DNA from: JACWAE01 sp963847595
GTDB lineage: Bacteria; Chloroflexota; Dehalococcoidia; SZUA-161
Assembly (NCBI GenBank): GCA_963847595.1
Contig: CAWKAJ010000002.1
Location: 1,612,001-1,676,000 of the forward strand
Direction: 5' to 3'
DNA length: 64,000 nt
Under the pieces are notes generated by a model. The model was given only the letters and a program-made list of their open reading frames with translations. It was not told the DNA's origin and ran no database searches. This document shows positions 52,809 through 60,717 of the stretch, in pieces. Each line of letters begins with the position of its first letter. Positions within the stretch are counted from its first letter, which is position 1. The translations under genes and the position numbers were made by a program.

Positions 52809-53123
52809 CTTTGAGTCTCTCTTCATTACCGTTCGTGGTGAGCTTGTCGAACCATGAACGGTATCTTTTGATCTGAACCGCCCTTCGACAGGCTCAGGGC
52901 GAACGGATTAAACTTATTCAACCCCATGTGTCCCCCAAAGACAAAATGTCATTCTGAGCGAAGCGAAGAATCTGGGAGACCCTTCGCTCTGCTCAGGGTG
53001 ACATCACCAAACCCAAGCTCCCAGTCCTTCCAGGGAAAGACACCTATCTTCAAATTCCCCCTTTTCTAAAGGGGTAAGGGGGATTACAAATTACAATTTG
53101 CACTCTCAATCTAGATTCTGAAT
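52809..53123. repeat. Stacked dispersed repeats, no gene
   Basis: This 315-base gap holds CCGTTCGTGGTGAGCTTGTC with a partner ending in GAACGG, then CCGCCCTTCGACAGGCTCAG followed by GGCGAACGG, then GTCATTCTGAGCGAAGCGAA and GACCCTTCGC…CTCAGGGTGACA, and CCCCCTTTTCTAAAGGGG. All are inverted-repeat types. No ORF is supported. Confidence 0.75.
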
Positions 53124-54098
53124 TTATCTTAGAGCAATTCTACAACTATATATCGGTATCTCCCTGCCCCCCAGACGGTACTTATATTCCTCAGGCCCTT
53201 TCAGGAAATCGTAGACTTTCCTGCCTCTCTCGATGCTGTCCTTGATGGACAGGAGCTTGGAGAGCAGCCCTACGCTAATATAGCCGTATTCAGGATTATA
53301 ACCGCTGTTATAAAGGTACACCTTATCATTGTAGTCGAAGCACATCACGGCGGCAACAGGTTTTCTCGAGATTTCCAGGACGCCGAACCTGAGAAGTTTG
53401 GCCTCGGACATGGTCTGTGCCAGCGCCCTGAAGAAGGACTCCATCTGCGGGGTGAGGAAGGCAGCCTTGTCCTCACGGCTCACGCGCATCAGCTTGAAGA
53501 AGATGTCTAGAACCTGCGGCTCTGCACTCTCTACAACACGGTAATTTACGTCGCCTTCTTCCTCCAACCGCCTGAACCTGCGACCTGTCTCGCGCCGCTG
53601 TTTCGGGGAAAGCGTCCCTAGATACTCATCCCACGTGGAGGGCAACTCCAGGTCCAGCGAAACATTCTCCTGAGTGCAGGTAACCTGGTATCCTTTGTCT
53701 TTTGCCAGGTCAACCAGGCAGGCCATCACGGTGGAATCGTGCCTCAACGACTCCAGGGATAGCTCCTTTATCCCGTCCTTTTTCAACTTTTCCAGGACGA
53801 CAGTGAAAAAAGCGCGTTCCTTGCCGGGGGCGACCACGAAGTCCATATAGTCACAAACATCTGCGCTGCCGATGAAAGAAGCGTTGCCGTCTTTGACCAT
53901 AAGGGGCGCGATGCCGATGACATTCTTATTCTCTCTAACCTCAAATAGATATAGTTCGGAACCCTCTGCGAACGCCTGCCACCATACGTTGAGCCATCTC
54001 GGCAGCACAAATACGGAGTCCCAGTTGAGTTTGTGGCTCAGTTCATTCCATGAGGAGTCGAGGCTGTCGAGACTCTGCGGGTAGTAAGTGTAGCTCAT
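53124..54098 (-). CDS. GNAT/FemAB-like (CelD-type) acyltransferase
   Basis: 324 residues from ATG 54098; TTG 54137 in the frame overlaps the predicted promoter. Fold of the BioF2/CelD acetyltransferase group: WQAFAEGSELYLFEVRENKN, SPKQRRETGRRFRRLEEEG and YLYNSGYNPEYGYISVGLLSKLL, with the second acyltransferase half near the end. Substrate unknown; such genes often belong to polysaccharide or lipid modification. It is the third minus-strand gene near the deacetylase and glycosyltransferase. A promoter ends 11 bases before the ATG, so the mRNA may be almost leaderless. Confidence 0.75.
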   Translation of the reverse strand: MSYTYYPQSLDSLDSSWNELSHKLNWDSVFVLPRWLNVWWQAFAEGSELYLFEVRENKNVIGIAPLMVKDGNASFIGSADVCDYMDFVVAPGKERAFFTVVLEKLKKDGIKELSLESLRHDSTVMACLVDLAKDKGYQVTCTQENVSLDLELPSTWDEYLGTLSPKQRRETGRRFRRLEEEGDVNYRVVESAEPQVLDIFFKLMRVSREDKAAFLTPQMESFFRALAQTMSEAKLLRFGVLEISRKPVAAVMCFDYNDKVYLYNSGYNPEYGYISVGLLSKLLSIKDSIERGRKVYDFLKGPEEYKYRLGGREIPIYSCRIALR

Positions 54099-54108
54099 AT
54101 ACAAGTTT

Positions 54109-54137
54109 AGTGTATCAGCTTGCGTTGAGGGAATCAA
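54109..54137 (-). promoter_or_regulatory. Promoter giving a near-leaderless GNAT mRNA
   Basis: Minus strand: TTGATT (54137-54132), 17-base spacer, TACACT (54114-54109). Transcription would start about four bases before ATG 54098. Confidence 0.5.
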
Positions 54138-54154
54138 TTTAGGTTGTTATGAAT

Positions 54155-54212
54155 GTAGGGGCACAGTGCACTGTGCCCAAAACCGTAGGGGCGGTTCGCG
54201 AACTGCCCCTAC
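54155..54212. repeat. Two REP-like palindromes, copies 10 and 11
   Basis: 54155-54178: GTAG followed by GGGCACAGTG and its exact complement. 54185-54212: GTAGGGGCGGTTCG with CGAACTGCCCCTAC, one G-U pair in the stem. Confidence 0.85.
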
Positions 54213-54261
54213 ATATTTGATCTATCCCCATCACTGCACTTTAGGCTAAATGCCTTTTCTC

Positions 54262-54290
54262 TTGGAAGCCGCTGGCGAAAGGGATATAAT
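54262..54290 (+). promoter_or_regulatory. Promoter of the SBBP lipoprotein gene
   Basis: TTGGAA (54262-54267), 17-base spacer and a perfect TATAAT (54285-54290), followed by GGGGGAGGAT and ATG 54326. Confidence 0.75.
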
Positions 54291-54325
54291 TGATGCATTG
54301 CATTTCTGCCGGGGGAGGATATTGA

Positions 54326-55876
54326 ATGAGGCTGATGGCGACGCTGGCGCTGGTTCTGGTATTGGTAGGGATGCTTGCTGCCGGCTGCAGCAGCAATGCG
54401 ACCAGCCCCACCCCCACGCCATCACCAACGCTCGCAACTACGCCTGCTTCAACTCCATCGCCAATTCCCACCGCTTCACCGACACCTGCGCCCACGCCTG
54501 TTCCAACTCCGACACCGTCCCCAACTCCGACTCCTTCTCCTACACCTACTCCAACTCCTACGCCAACCCCGACCCCTTCACTTGTCACTCAGGCCTGGGT
54601 AGCCCGATACAACGGCCCTGTAGGCGTGGCTGACTGGGCTTTCGCCCTGGCTGTGGATGGCTCAGGAAATGTCTATGTGACGGGGAAGAGCTATGGCGGT
54701 AACAATATCACCGGGTACTATAATTATGATTACTCATATGCCACGGTGAAATACGACACCGCAGGCAAGCAGCTCTGGGTGGCCCGCTACGATGGCCCCG
54801 CAGGCGACGATGATGTGGCTCAGGCTATAGCCGTTGATGCTCAGGGAAACGTTTATGTGACAGGCAAGAGCTATAACGGCAAACACATTACTAATCCGGC
54901 GGAAACCCCATCGTCGACATCTAATGACTACTACTCATATGCCACGGTGAAGTACGACCCCAACGGAAATCAGCTCTGGGCAGCCCGCTACGATGGCCCG
55001 GGACAGGTGGATGATATAGCCCGGGCCATAGCCGTGGACGGTTCAGGCAACGTATATGTTACGGGAAGCAGCGGGGGTAACTACACCACTATCAAGTATG
55101 ACAATGATGGGGGCCAACTCTGGCTTGCACAATACGGCAACTCCACAGTCAGCACGGACGGGGCTGTGGCTATAGGGTTAGATGGCTCAGGCAACGTATA
55201 TGTCACAGGCACCAGCCAGGGCAACCTCGCCACCATCAAGTATGATTCCCAGGGGAAGCAACTCTGGGCAGACACCTACGTGGGCGAGGCTACGGCTATG
55301 GCTCTGGATGGTTCGGGGAACGTGTACGTCACAGGCCAGAGCGGAGGCAAGTACGCCACTATCAAGTACGATACTGCTGGCAACCAGCTCTGGGTCGCCG
55401 GATTCCTGGGGCCGTTACGAGGCGATGGGGAAGCTGCCGCCATAGCCCTGGATGGGTCGGGAAATGTCTATGTGACGGGCACCGCCTGGAGTCCCCGAAG
55501 CTACCTCAATAGCTACGCCACTGTCAAATATGACAGCCTGGGAAATCAGCTCTGGGTGGCCCGATATGATGGCCCCATACCTTATTACCCCGGGCAGGCC
55601 GTGGCACTGGCGCTGAGCGCATCGGGCAATGTCTATGTCACAGGCAGCATGCAGGGCAGCAACGCCTGGGACTATGTTACTGTGGGGTATAACAATAGTG
55701 GGGAACAACTCTGGGAGGCGCGCTACAATGGCCCGGGAAATGGATACGATCAAACCGCCGCCATAGCTGTGGATAAAAGCGGCAATGTCTATGTCACCGG
55801 CAAGAGCTATGGCGGCGCCAGTTCCTCATGGGATTACGCCACTATAAAGTATACGCCAGTCAATTCATCCCCGTAA
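54326..55876 (+). CDS. SBBP-repeat beta-propeller lipoprotein
   Basis: 516 residues. Lipoprotein signal with lipobox LAAGC (Cys21), then a ~60-residue Pro/Thr-rich linker of [10 protein letters not shown] type, then about seven repeats of the SBBP type, each with [14 protein letters not shown] and YATVKYD…[12 protein letters not shown]. The repeats should fold as a propeller on the cell surface. Function is unknown; binding or adhesion is plausible. The gene has its own promoter. Confidence 0.88.
   Translation: MRLMATLALVLVLVGMLAAGCSSNATSPTPTPSPTLATTPASTPSPIPTASPTPAPTPVPTPTPSPTPTPSPTPTPTPTPTPTPSLVTQAWVARYNGPVGVADWAFALAVDGSGNVYVTGKSYGGNNITGYYNYDYSYATVKYDTAGKQLWVARYDGPAGDDDVAQAIAVDAQGNVYVTGKSYNGKHITNPAETPSSTSNDYYSYATVKYDPNGNQLWAARYDGPGQVDDIARAIAVDGSGNVYVTGSSGGNYTTIKYDNDGGQLWLAQYGNSTVSTDGAVAIGLDGSGNVYVTGTSQGNLATIKYDSQGKQLWADTYVGEATAMALDGSGNVYVTGQSGGKYATIKYDTAGNQLWVAGFLGPLRGDGEAAAIALDGSGNVYVTGTAWSPRSYLNSYATVKYDSLGNQLWVARYDGPIPYYPGQAVALALSASGNVYVTGSMQGSNAWDYVTVGYNNSGEQLWEARYNGPGNGYDQTAAIAVDKSGNVYVTGKSYGGASSSWDYATIKYTPVNSSP
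54407..54587. repeat. Pro/Thr-coding low-complexity tract
   Basis: A run of ACNCCN-type codons encoding the linker. Hexamer-like units could expand or contract by slippage in frame. It also yields a long spurious GVGVG frame on the other strand. Confidence 0.7.
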
Positions 55877-55987
55877 AAACCTCCTCAATAGAGATCGCTT
55901 ATTAACGGGAGCGCAGAGGGGCAAAGCCTACTCAATAACCGTTTCCTATCGGCCAGCGGTTGCGATATAATTTGTGAAGAGGGCTTC

Positions 55988-56446
55988 GTGCGAGTGGAGG
56001 ATAGCAGGTTGGGGGATGGCACTGTACAGGCTATTGATAAACTATTCGCCCGGTTTGTGAACAGCAGCGACACCTTTCGGGTGTATTGTAAGGGCAAGCT
56101 CATCTTCAAGTCCAAGCAGGAGCAGCTCAGGCCGCTGCTTGACTATATAGATGAATTTTCGCCTCGGGTGAAGGGAGTGGTCATCTTCGACCGCATAGTG
56201 GGGAATGCGGCAGCCCTGCTCCTTAAGAAGGCGTTTTGTCTGGAGATTTACTCCCCGTTAGGCAGCGAGTTTGCCGCTCGAACGCTGAGCGAGCAGGGCA
56301 TTAAGTACCATTTCTCCCGGACTGTCCCACATATCACGAATAAGGCGGGTGATGACATCTGCCCTATGGAGAAGCTATCTCTAGGCAAAAGCTCTGAGGA
56401 GTTTTTCCAGCTTCTGTGCAAGTCGCTGAGCAGGCGGCAAGGCTAG
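55988..56446 (+). CDS. DUF1893 protein
   Basis: 152 residues from GTG 55988 (GAAGAGGG upstream, TATAAT at 55966-55971). Conserved parts VVIFDRIVGNAAALLLKKA and VPHITNKAGDDICPMEKLSL fit DUF1893, a small cytidine-deaminase-like-fold family without a known reaction. The ICPMEK cysteine is a candidate functional residue. It is convergent with the following lipoprotein gene. Confidence 0.8.
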   Translation: MRVEDSRLGDGTVQAIDKLFARFVNSSDTFRVYCKGKLIFKSKQEQLRPLLDYIDEFSPRVKGVVIFDRIVGNAAALLLKKAFCLEIYSPLGSEFAARTLSEQGIKYHFSRTVPHITNKAGDDICPMEKLSLGKSSEEFFQLLCKSLSRRQG

Positions 56447-56485
56447 ACAGGCGCTTCTACTATATTTGTTGGTCGGCCCTGTCGC

Positions 56486-58360
56486 TCAACTCTTCCCAAG
56501 CTTGGTGACGCCCAAGTCAGTGCCGAACCACTTGTTACCTTCATTATCTACAGCAATGGTGAAAACATTATAGAAATGGGCGAGGCCATCGTAGGAGGTA
56601 TAGCCAGTCCAGTTAACGCCATCGAATTTTTTCAACCAGCTCACTTCGAAACACTGAGCATTTGAACGTGAGACAATGCACCATATGTTGCCCTTAGCGT
56701 CAATAGCGATAGCGGGAATGCTTTTAGCCGTGAAATCACCGCCCTCATTATCGGTCATCATGAAATAGGCATCTGACATGTCCTGGTTATACTCCTCCGG
56801 AACATAGGTGGTCCATTTCGCGCCGTCGAACCGGCTCAGCCCACCGTTGGTGCCGAACCACTTGTTGCCCTGCTTATCAATGGCAATGGCTGAAATGCGG
56901 TTCCCGGCCAACCCGTCTTTGGTAGTATAAGTAGTCCATTTCTTGCCATCGAATTTGCTCACGCCATTGTCTGTGCCGAACCACTTGTTCCCCTGATTAT
57001 CGATGGCGATGGCAAAGACAGATTGGCCGCCGAGCCCATCTTCGGCAGTGAAGTTAGTCCATTTCTTGCCGTCGTACTTGCTCGCCCCGTTGCACGTGCC
57101 GAACCATTTGTTCCCATCTTTATCAATGGCGATGGCAAAGACGCATGGGCCGGCGAGCCCGTTCTCGGGAGTATAGGTAGTCCACTTTTTATCATCGAAC
57201 ATGCTTACTCCGGTGTATGTGCCGAACCATTTATTGCCTTCCTTATCGATAGCGATTGTCAGTACCTTATTCCCGGCAAACCCATCTTGAGCAGTGAAGT
57301 TAGTCCATTTTTCGCCATCGAATTTGGTTACACCAGTGTCTGTGCCAAACCACTTATTATTCTGCTTGTCGATCGCAATCGCAGTAACAGCGCTATCGCT
57401 TTGCCAATCCTCTGGGGTGCACGCAATAGTGCAGGTTGTCCAGTTGCCTTCCTGCAATTTGTAGGTGGTCCAGACACTTTCCAGGGGTTCGGTTACCTCG
57501 GCTCGGGGTGGCAGGACTGTGAAACCGGAACTAGGGGGATCGTAAGGAGGTAAGTAATCTATGTCGCCAGCGAAATTGGTCTCAATGATATAATATTCAC
57601 TAGGCTCCATGAGCAAAGTCAAAGAAGCTCGAGCGACTCCCTCGGAGTCAGTTATCGCCGAAACTGGCGAACCCGATAGATCGAAGCCTACGGTCTTGCC
57701 GGCGAGGGGATGCCCATCTTCGTCAGTTAAAACGGCGCTGAAGTTGGCTACTTCCTTATAGTAACCCATTACGTCTCCGGTGTAAGTGAGCTTGGTGTGT
57801 ATTCGTTCCTTATTTTCATATACATAGGGCTTGGCAGGAATCTCCGAAATCGGGACGTCCTCGGCCAGCCAGATGGTGGTCCAACCTACATGTTCGTCCA
57901 TAAGCGAAAGCTTAATGCTGAAAGTATCTGTAGGCTTTGCCCAGGGTTTGGGGATTGCCTGATATAGATATTTGCCCGGCTTCCAGTTAGGGATCGAATA
58001 CTCATTATCGCATATGCCGTCTCCATCGGTGTCCACATTCCATGCGTGATATTCTGCTCCAGGGATCTGGTTTATTTTGTCGCTGAGAATAAGACCATCC
58101 GGGTCAGTGATAACCAAAGATATAGCGCTCTCCCTGCACCCTTGGTTGCTGCCATTCCCACATGCATATAATGTCTTCTGTCCACAAACGGTGTCCCAGA
58201 GTTGAGCGGGAATGGTAGGCGTCGGTTCAAAAATCGGGGTGGGTGTGGATGGAGATGAAGCTGAAGGGGTGTGATTGACCCCTCCGGTGCAGGATATCGC
58301 CGATATGATTAACCCCATTAATAGTGCTGTTGCTGCGGCGTTTTGCAGAGCCTTGTTCAT
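56486..58360 (-). CDS. Lipoprotein with Ig-like and two-component-propeller repeats
   Basis: 624 residues. Signal with lipobox SAISC (Cys24), Pro/Thr/Ser linker, an Ig-like domain (about 215-280, FSAVLTDEDGHPLAGKTVGF) and then about seven Reg_prop-type repeats (AIAIDKQGNKWFGT…GVSKFDGKKWTTYT). Such repeats form propellers in sensor or surface proteins. No kinase or membrane part follows, so this one is purely extracytoplasmic. GAGGAAG precedes the ATG. Confidence 0.85.
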   Translation of the reverse strand: MNKALQNAAATALLMGLIISAISCTGGVNHTPSASSPSTPTPIFEPTPTIPAQLWDTVCGQKTLYACGNGSNQGCRESAISLVITDPDGLILSDKINQIPGAEYHAWNVDTDGDGICDNEYSIPNWKPGKYLYQAIPKPWAKPTDTFSIKLSLMDEHVGWTTIWLAEDVPISEIPAKPYVYENKERIHTKLTYTGDVMGYYKEVANFSAVLTDEDGHPLAGKTVGFDLSGSPVSAITDSEGVARASLTLLMEPSEYYIIETNFAGDIDYLPPYDPPSSGFTVLPPRAEVTEPLESVWTTYKLQEGNWTTCTIACTPEDWQSDSAVTAIAIDKQNNKWFGTDTGVTKFDGEKWTNFTAQDGFAGNKVLTIAIDKEGNKWFGTYTGVSMFDDKKWTTYTPENGLAGPCVFAIAIDKDGNKWFGTCNGASKYDGKKWTNFTAEDGLGGQSVFAIAIDNQGNKWFGTDNGVSKFDGKKWTTYTTKDGLAGNRISAIAIDKQGNKWFGTNGGLSRFDGAKWTTYVPEEYNQDMSDAYFMMTDNEGGDFTAKSIPAIAIDAKGNIWCIVSRSNAQCFEVSWLKKFDGVNWTGYTSYDGLAHFYNVFTIAVDNEGNKWFGTDLGVTKLGKS

Positions 58361-58574
58361 TCCGCTTCCTCACAGCTCGCAAGCTTGTTGCCCTCACGAT
58401 TTTTCCACGGCGGCGCGACGGCACTATTTGTATTGTGACGGGGAGACAGAGTTGCCACAATCCCATCAAGGTACTGATGCGGCAGGTACTTTAATACTAT
58501 CACGATGTTCCACTACGATATAACGCCAAGAGGGGATAGGCTTGCAGCAAATTGACGGAGAGATTGACATGCGG

Positions 58575-59006
58575 TTATCTCGTGGGCTCCTCATCCAACT
58601 CTATTAACACGCCATGCGTAGCCCTGGGGTGGATAAAGGCCATCCTGGCGCCCATTTCCTCGCCGATTTTGCCGTATTCCCCTGTGTCTACAATAGGGAA
58701 GCCCTTTTTTCTGAGACGCTTTATCTCACGGTCTAAGTTGTCTACCCACAGGCCGAGGCGGCACACGCCCTCGCCGTACTTCTCCAGCCTCCGCGCCAAG
58801 TCGCCGCCCAGGGGCGCATCAGGTCCTACAGTGGGCTGCAGCAGCTCGATGGCGCAACCGCCAAGGGGAAACATCACCGCTTTTACACCCGGCATCTCCA
58901 CGATGCCCATGTCCCAGGGCTTGAGGCCAAAGACTTTGATGAAATGAGCCTGCGCTTCCTCGATGTCCCTGACCAGAATACCTATGAAGCTGATTTTGGT
59001 GATCAT
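58575..59006 (-). CDS. VOC protein, methylmalonyl-CoA epimerase-like
   Basis: 143 residues from ATG 59006 (GGTGGAGC upstream). Two VOC halves: ISFIGILVRDIEEAQAHFIKVFG and CRLGLWVDNLDREIKRLRKKGFP, ending HPRATHGVLIELDEEP with the metal-binding HG…E. This C-terminal motif is seen in methylmalonyl-CoA epimerases; the substrate is otherwise untested. Confidence 0.8.
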   Translation of the reverse strand: MITKISFIGILVRDIEEAQAHFIKVFGLKPWDMGIVEMPGVKAVMFPLGGCAIELLQPTVGPDAPLGGDLARRLEKYGEGVCRLGLWVDNLDREIKRLRKKGFPIVDTGEYGKIGEEMGARMAFIHPRATHGVLIELDEEPTR

Positions 59007-59052
59007 CTCAGCTCCACCGCCTCCTGTCATTGCTCTGAAAAAACAGCCATAG

Positions 59053-59102
59053 GGTAGGGGCTCCGTCCCCCTACCGGGTAAGCGGGTGGCAGAGCACCCG
59101 CG
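59053..59102. repeat. Two hairpins of the GTAGGGG type
   Basis: GGTAGGGG…CCCCCTACC (59053-59075) and GCGGGTG…CACCCGC (59082-59102). They lie between divergent genes. Confidence 0.65.
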
Positions 59103-59209
59103 CTATTTTCATGGTTGGTGGTGACGATTGCGTTCCGCATTAGTTACTATACAACCTCTATCTCAAAACGACAACAGGAATGATTCCGCCTGCAAGAGCG
59201 ACTCTATGT

Positions 59210-59215
59210 TATAAT
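59210..59215 (+). promoter_or_regulatory. -10 box of the flavodoxin-like gene
   Basis: A perfect TATAAT about 80 bases before the start. No clear -35 hexamer. Confidence 0.4.
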
Positions 59216-59292
59216 CGCTGTGCGGGTTTTCCAGCAAGGAAGGCGGCGAATTGAAGCTCGGAAATATAGGCGAAGGGAGAGGGAGTCCCAAA

Positions 59293-59796
59293 ATGAAGGT
59301 CATCGTAACTTATATGTCTCAGACGGGCAACACAAAGAAGGTCGCGGAAGCCATTTTTCAGGAGATCAAGGGCCAAAAGGAGATTAAGCCGATGGAGGAG
59401 GTTGTCAGCCTCGACGGCTATGACCTTGCTTTCATCGGTTTCCCTATTCAGGCATATGGGCCGGCTGGGGATGCGAAAAGCTTCCTGGAACAGCACGTGA
59501 GGAGCAAGAATGTAGCCCTCTTCATAACTCATGGTGCACCTGAGGACAAACCGGAATTAAAGGAATGGCTGGGTGTCTGTAAGGCAGCAGCAGCCGGTGC
59601 TAACCTGCTCGGCGTATTTAACTGTCGGGGGGAAAGGAGCCAGGATATATCGGATTTCATGATTAACAGCGGTAACCCGGCCCTGATCGAGTGGGGCAAG
59701 AAACGTCTAGAAACTGTAGGACAACCGGATGCCGCAAGGCTGAAGAAGGCGCGCACTTTTGCCAGAGAGATAATGAAGAAGTATACCACTGGTTAG
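59293..59796 (+). CDS. Flavodoxin-family protein
   Basis: 167 residues from ATG 59293; a TTG at 59251 would add 14 residues. FMN phosphate loop SQTGNTKKVAEAI (9-21), then FIGFPIQAYGPAG and ALFITHGAP. The C-terminal half is longer than a short-chain flavodoxin. Likely an electron carrier or quinone-type reductase in anaerobic metabolism. It is convergent with the SDR gene. Confidence 0.85.
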   Translation: MKVIVTYMSQTGNTKKVAEAIFQEIKGQKEIKPMEEVVSLDGYDLAFIGFPIQAYGPAGDAKSFLEQHVRSKNVALFITHGAPEDKPELKEWLGVCKAAAAGANLLGVFNCRGERSQDISDFMINSGNPALIEWGKKRLETVGQPDAARLKKARTFAREIMKKYTTG

Positions 59797-59815
59797 GCTA
59801 AGCAGTGCCCAAACA

Positions 59816-60583
59816 TCATACTAGCAACTGTCCGCCATCTGCGGCGAAGGCTGCCCCCGTGATATAAGACGCCTCGTCCGAGGCCAGGAATAGAGCTGCC
59901 TGGGCTATCTCCTCCGGTTGGGCAAACCGCCCCAACGGCACTTCGTTCCGTACCATCTCCTTGAATATGGCTATCTTCTCGGGATCTCCTCCCGCCACCT
60001 TGGTGAAAAAAGGCGTGTCTATAGGGCCGGGGAGAATGCAGTTGACCCTGATGTTCTTTCGGGCGTACTCCAACGCCGTCGTCTTGGTCAGTTGTATCAC
60101 CGCAGCCTTGGCTGCAGCGTACGCCCCCATGTAGCGTCTCGGCGAAACGCCGGCAACGGACGAAGTATTGATAATGACGCCTCCGCCGGCCTTCAGCATC
60201 TCGGGTATGGCGTACTTTGTCCCCAGAAAGACCCCGGTGAGGTTGACCGAGATGACTCGATTCCATTCCTCCTCGGTAATGTCCGCGATGAGCTTCCCCG
60301 GACCCGGCGTACCGGCATTATTTAACATAATATCGAGCTTGCCATATCTGGCGACGGCGGCTTTGACCGCCTTTTCTAAATCACTTGCCTTGGTCACGTC
60401 GACCTGCACCATGATGGCGTCTCCGCCGGCCTCTTTTATCAACTTCACGGTCTGTTCTCCATCCTTCTCCCTGTTCGCAGCCACCACAACCTTTGCGCCC
60501 TCCCGGGCGAAGAGTATAGCAGCGGCTCTCCCCAGCCCCGAACCTGCGCCAGTTATGATGGCTACTTTGTCCGGAAGCCTCAT
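59816..60583 (-). CDS. Short-chain dehydrogenase/reductase
   Basis: 255 residues from ATG 60583, with AGGAGG nine bases upstream. TGAGSGLGRAAA (coenzyme loop), NNAGTPGPG, the Ser in NTSSVAGVS and YAAAK. FabG/glucose dehydrogenase-like in layout. Substrate unknown. Confidence 0.88.
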   Translation of the reverse strand: MRLPDKVAIITGAGSGLGRAAAILFAREGAKVVVAANREKDGEQTVKLIKEAGGDAIMVQVDVTKASDLEKAVKAAVARYGKLDIMLNNAGTPGPGKLIADITEEEWNRVISVNLTGVFLGTKYAIPEMLKAGGGVIINTSSVAGVSPRRYMGAYAAAKAAVIQLTKTTALEYARKNIRVNCILPGPIDTPFFTKVAGGDPEKIAIFKEMVRNEVPLGRFAQPEEIAQAALFLASDEASYITGAAFAADGGQLLV

Positions 60584-60717
60584 GCTAAAACCTCCTGAAA
60601 TGCTGAGTCTACACAATGCCCCTTGCTTTGTCTTCAGAAAAAGGGCAAAGGGGCTCCCTTTTCATTCTTCTTCGAAAAGTCTATGTCTTAACCGCTGCAG
60701 CGCAGAGGATCTTATGC

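Noticed and set aside
54241..54588. Minus-strand frame rich in GVGVG repeats
   Set aside because: It is the complement of the Pro/Thr linker codons of the SBBP lipoprotein.
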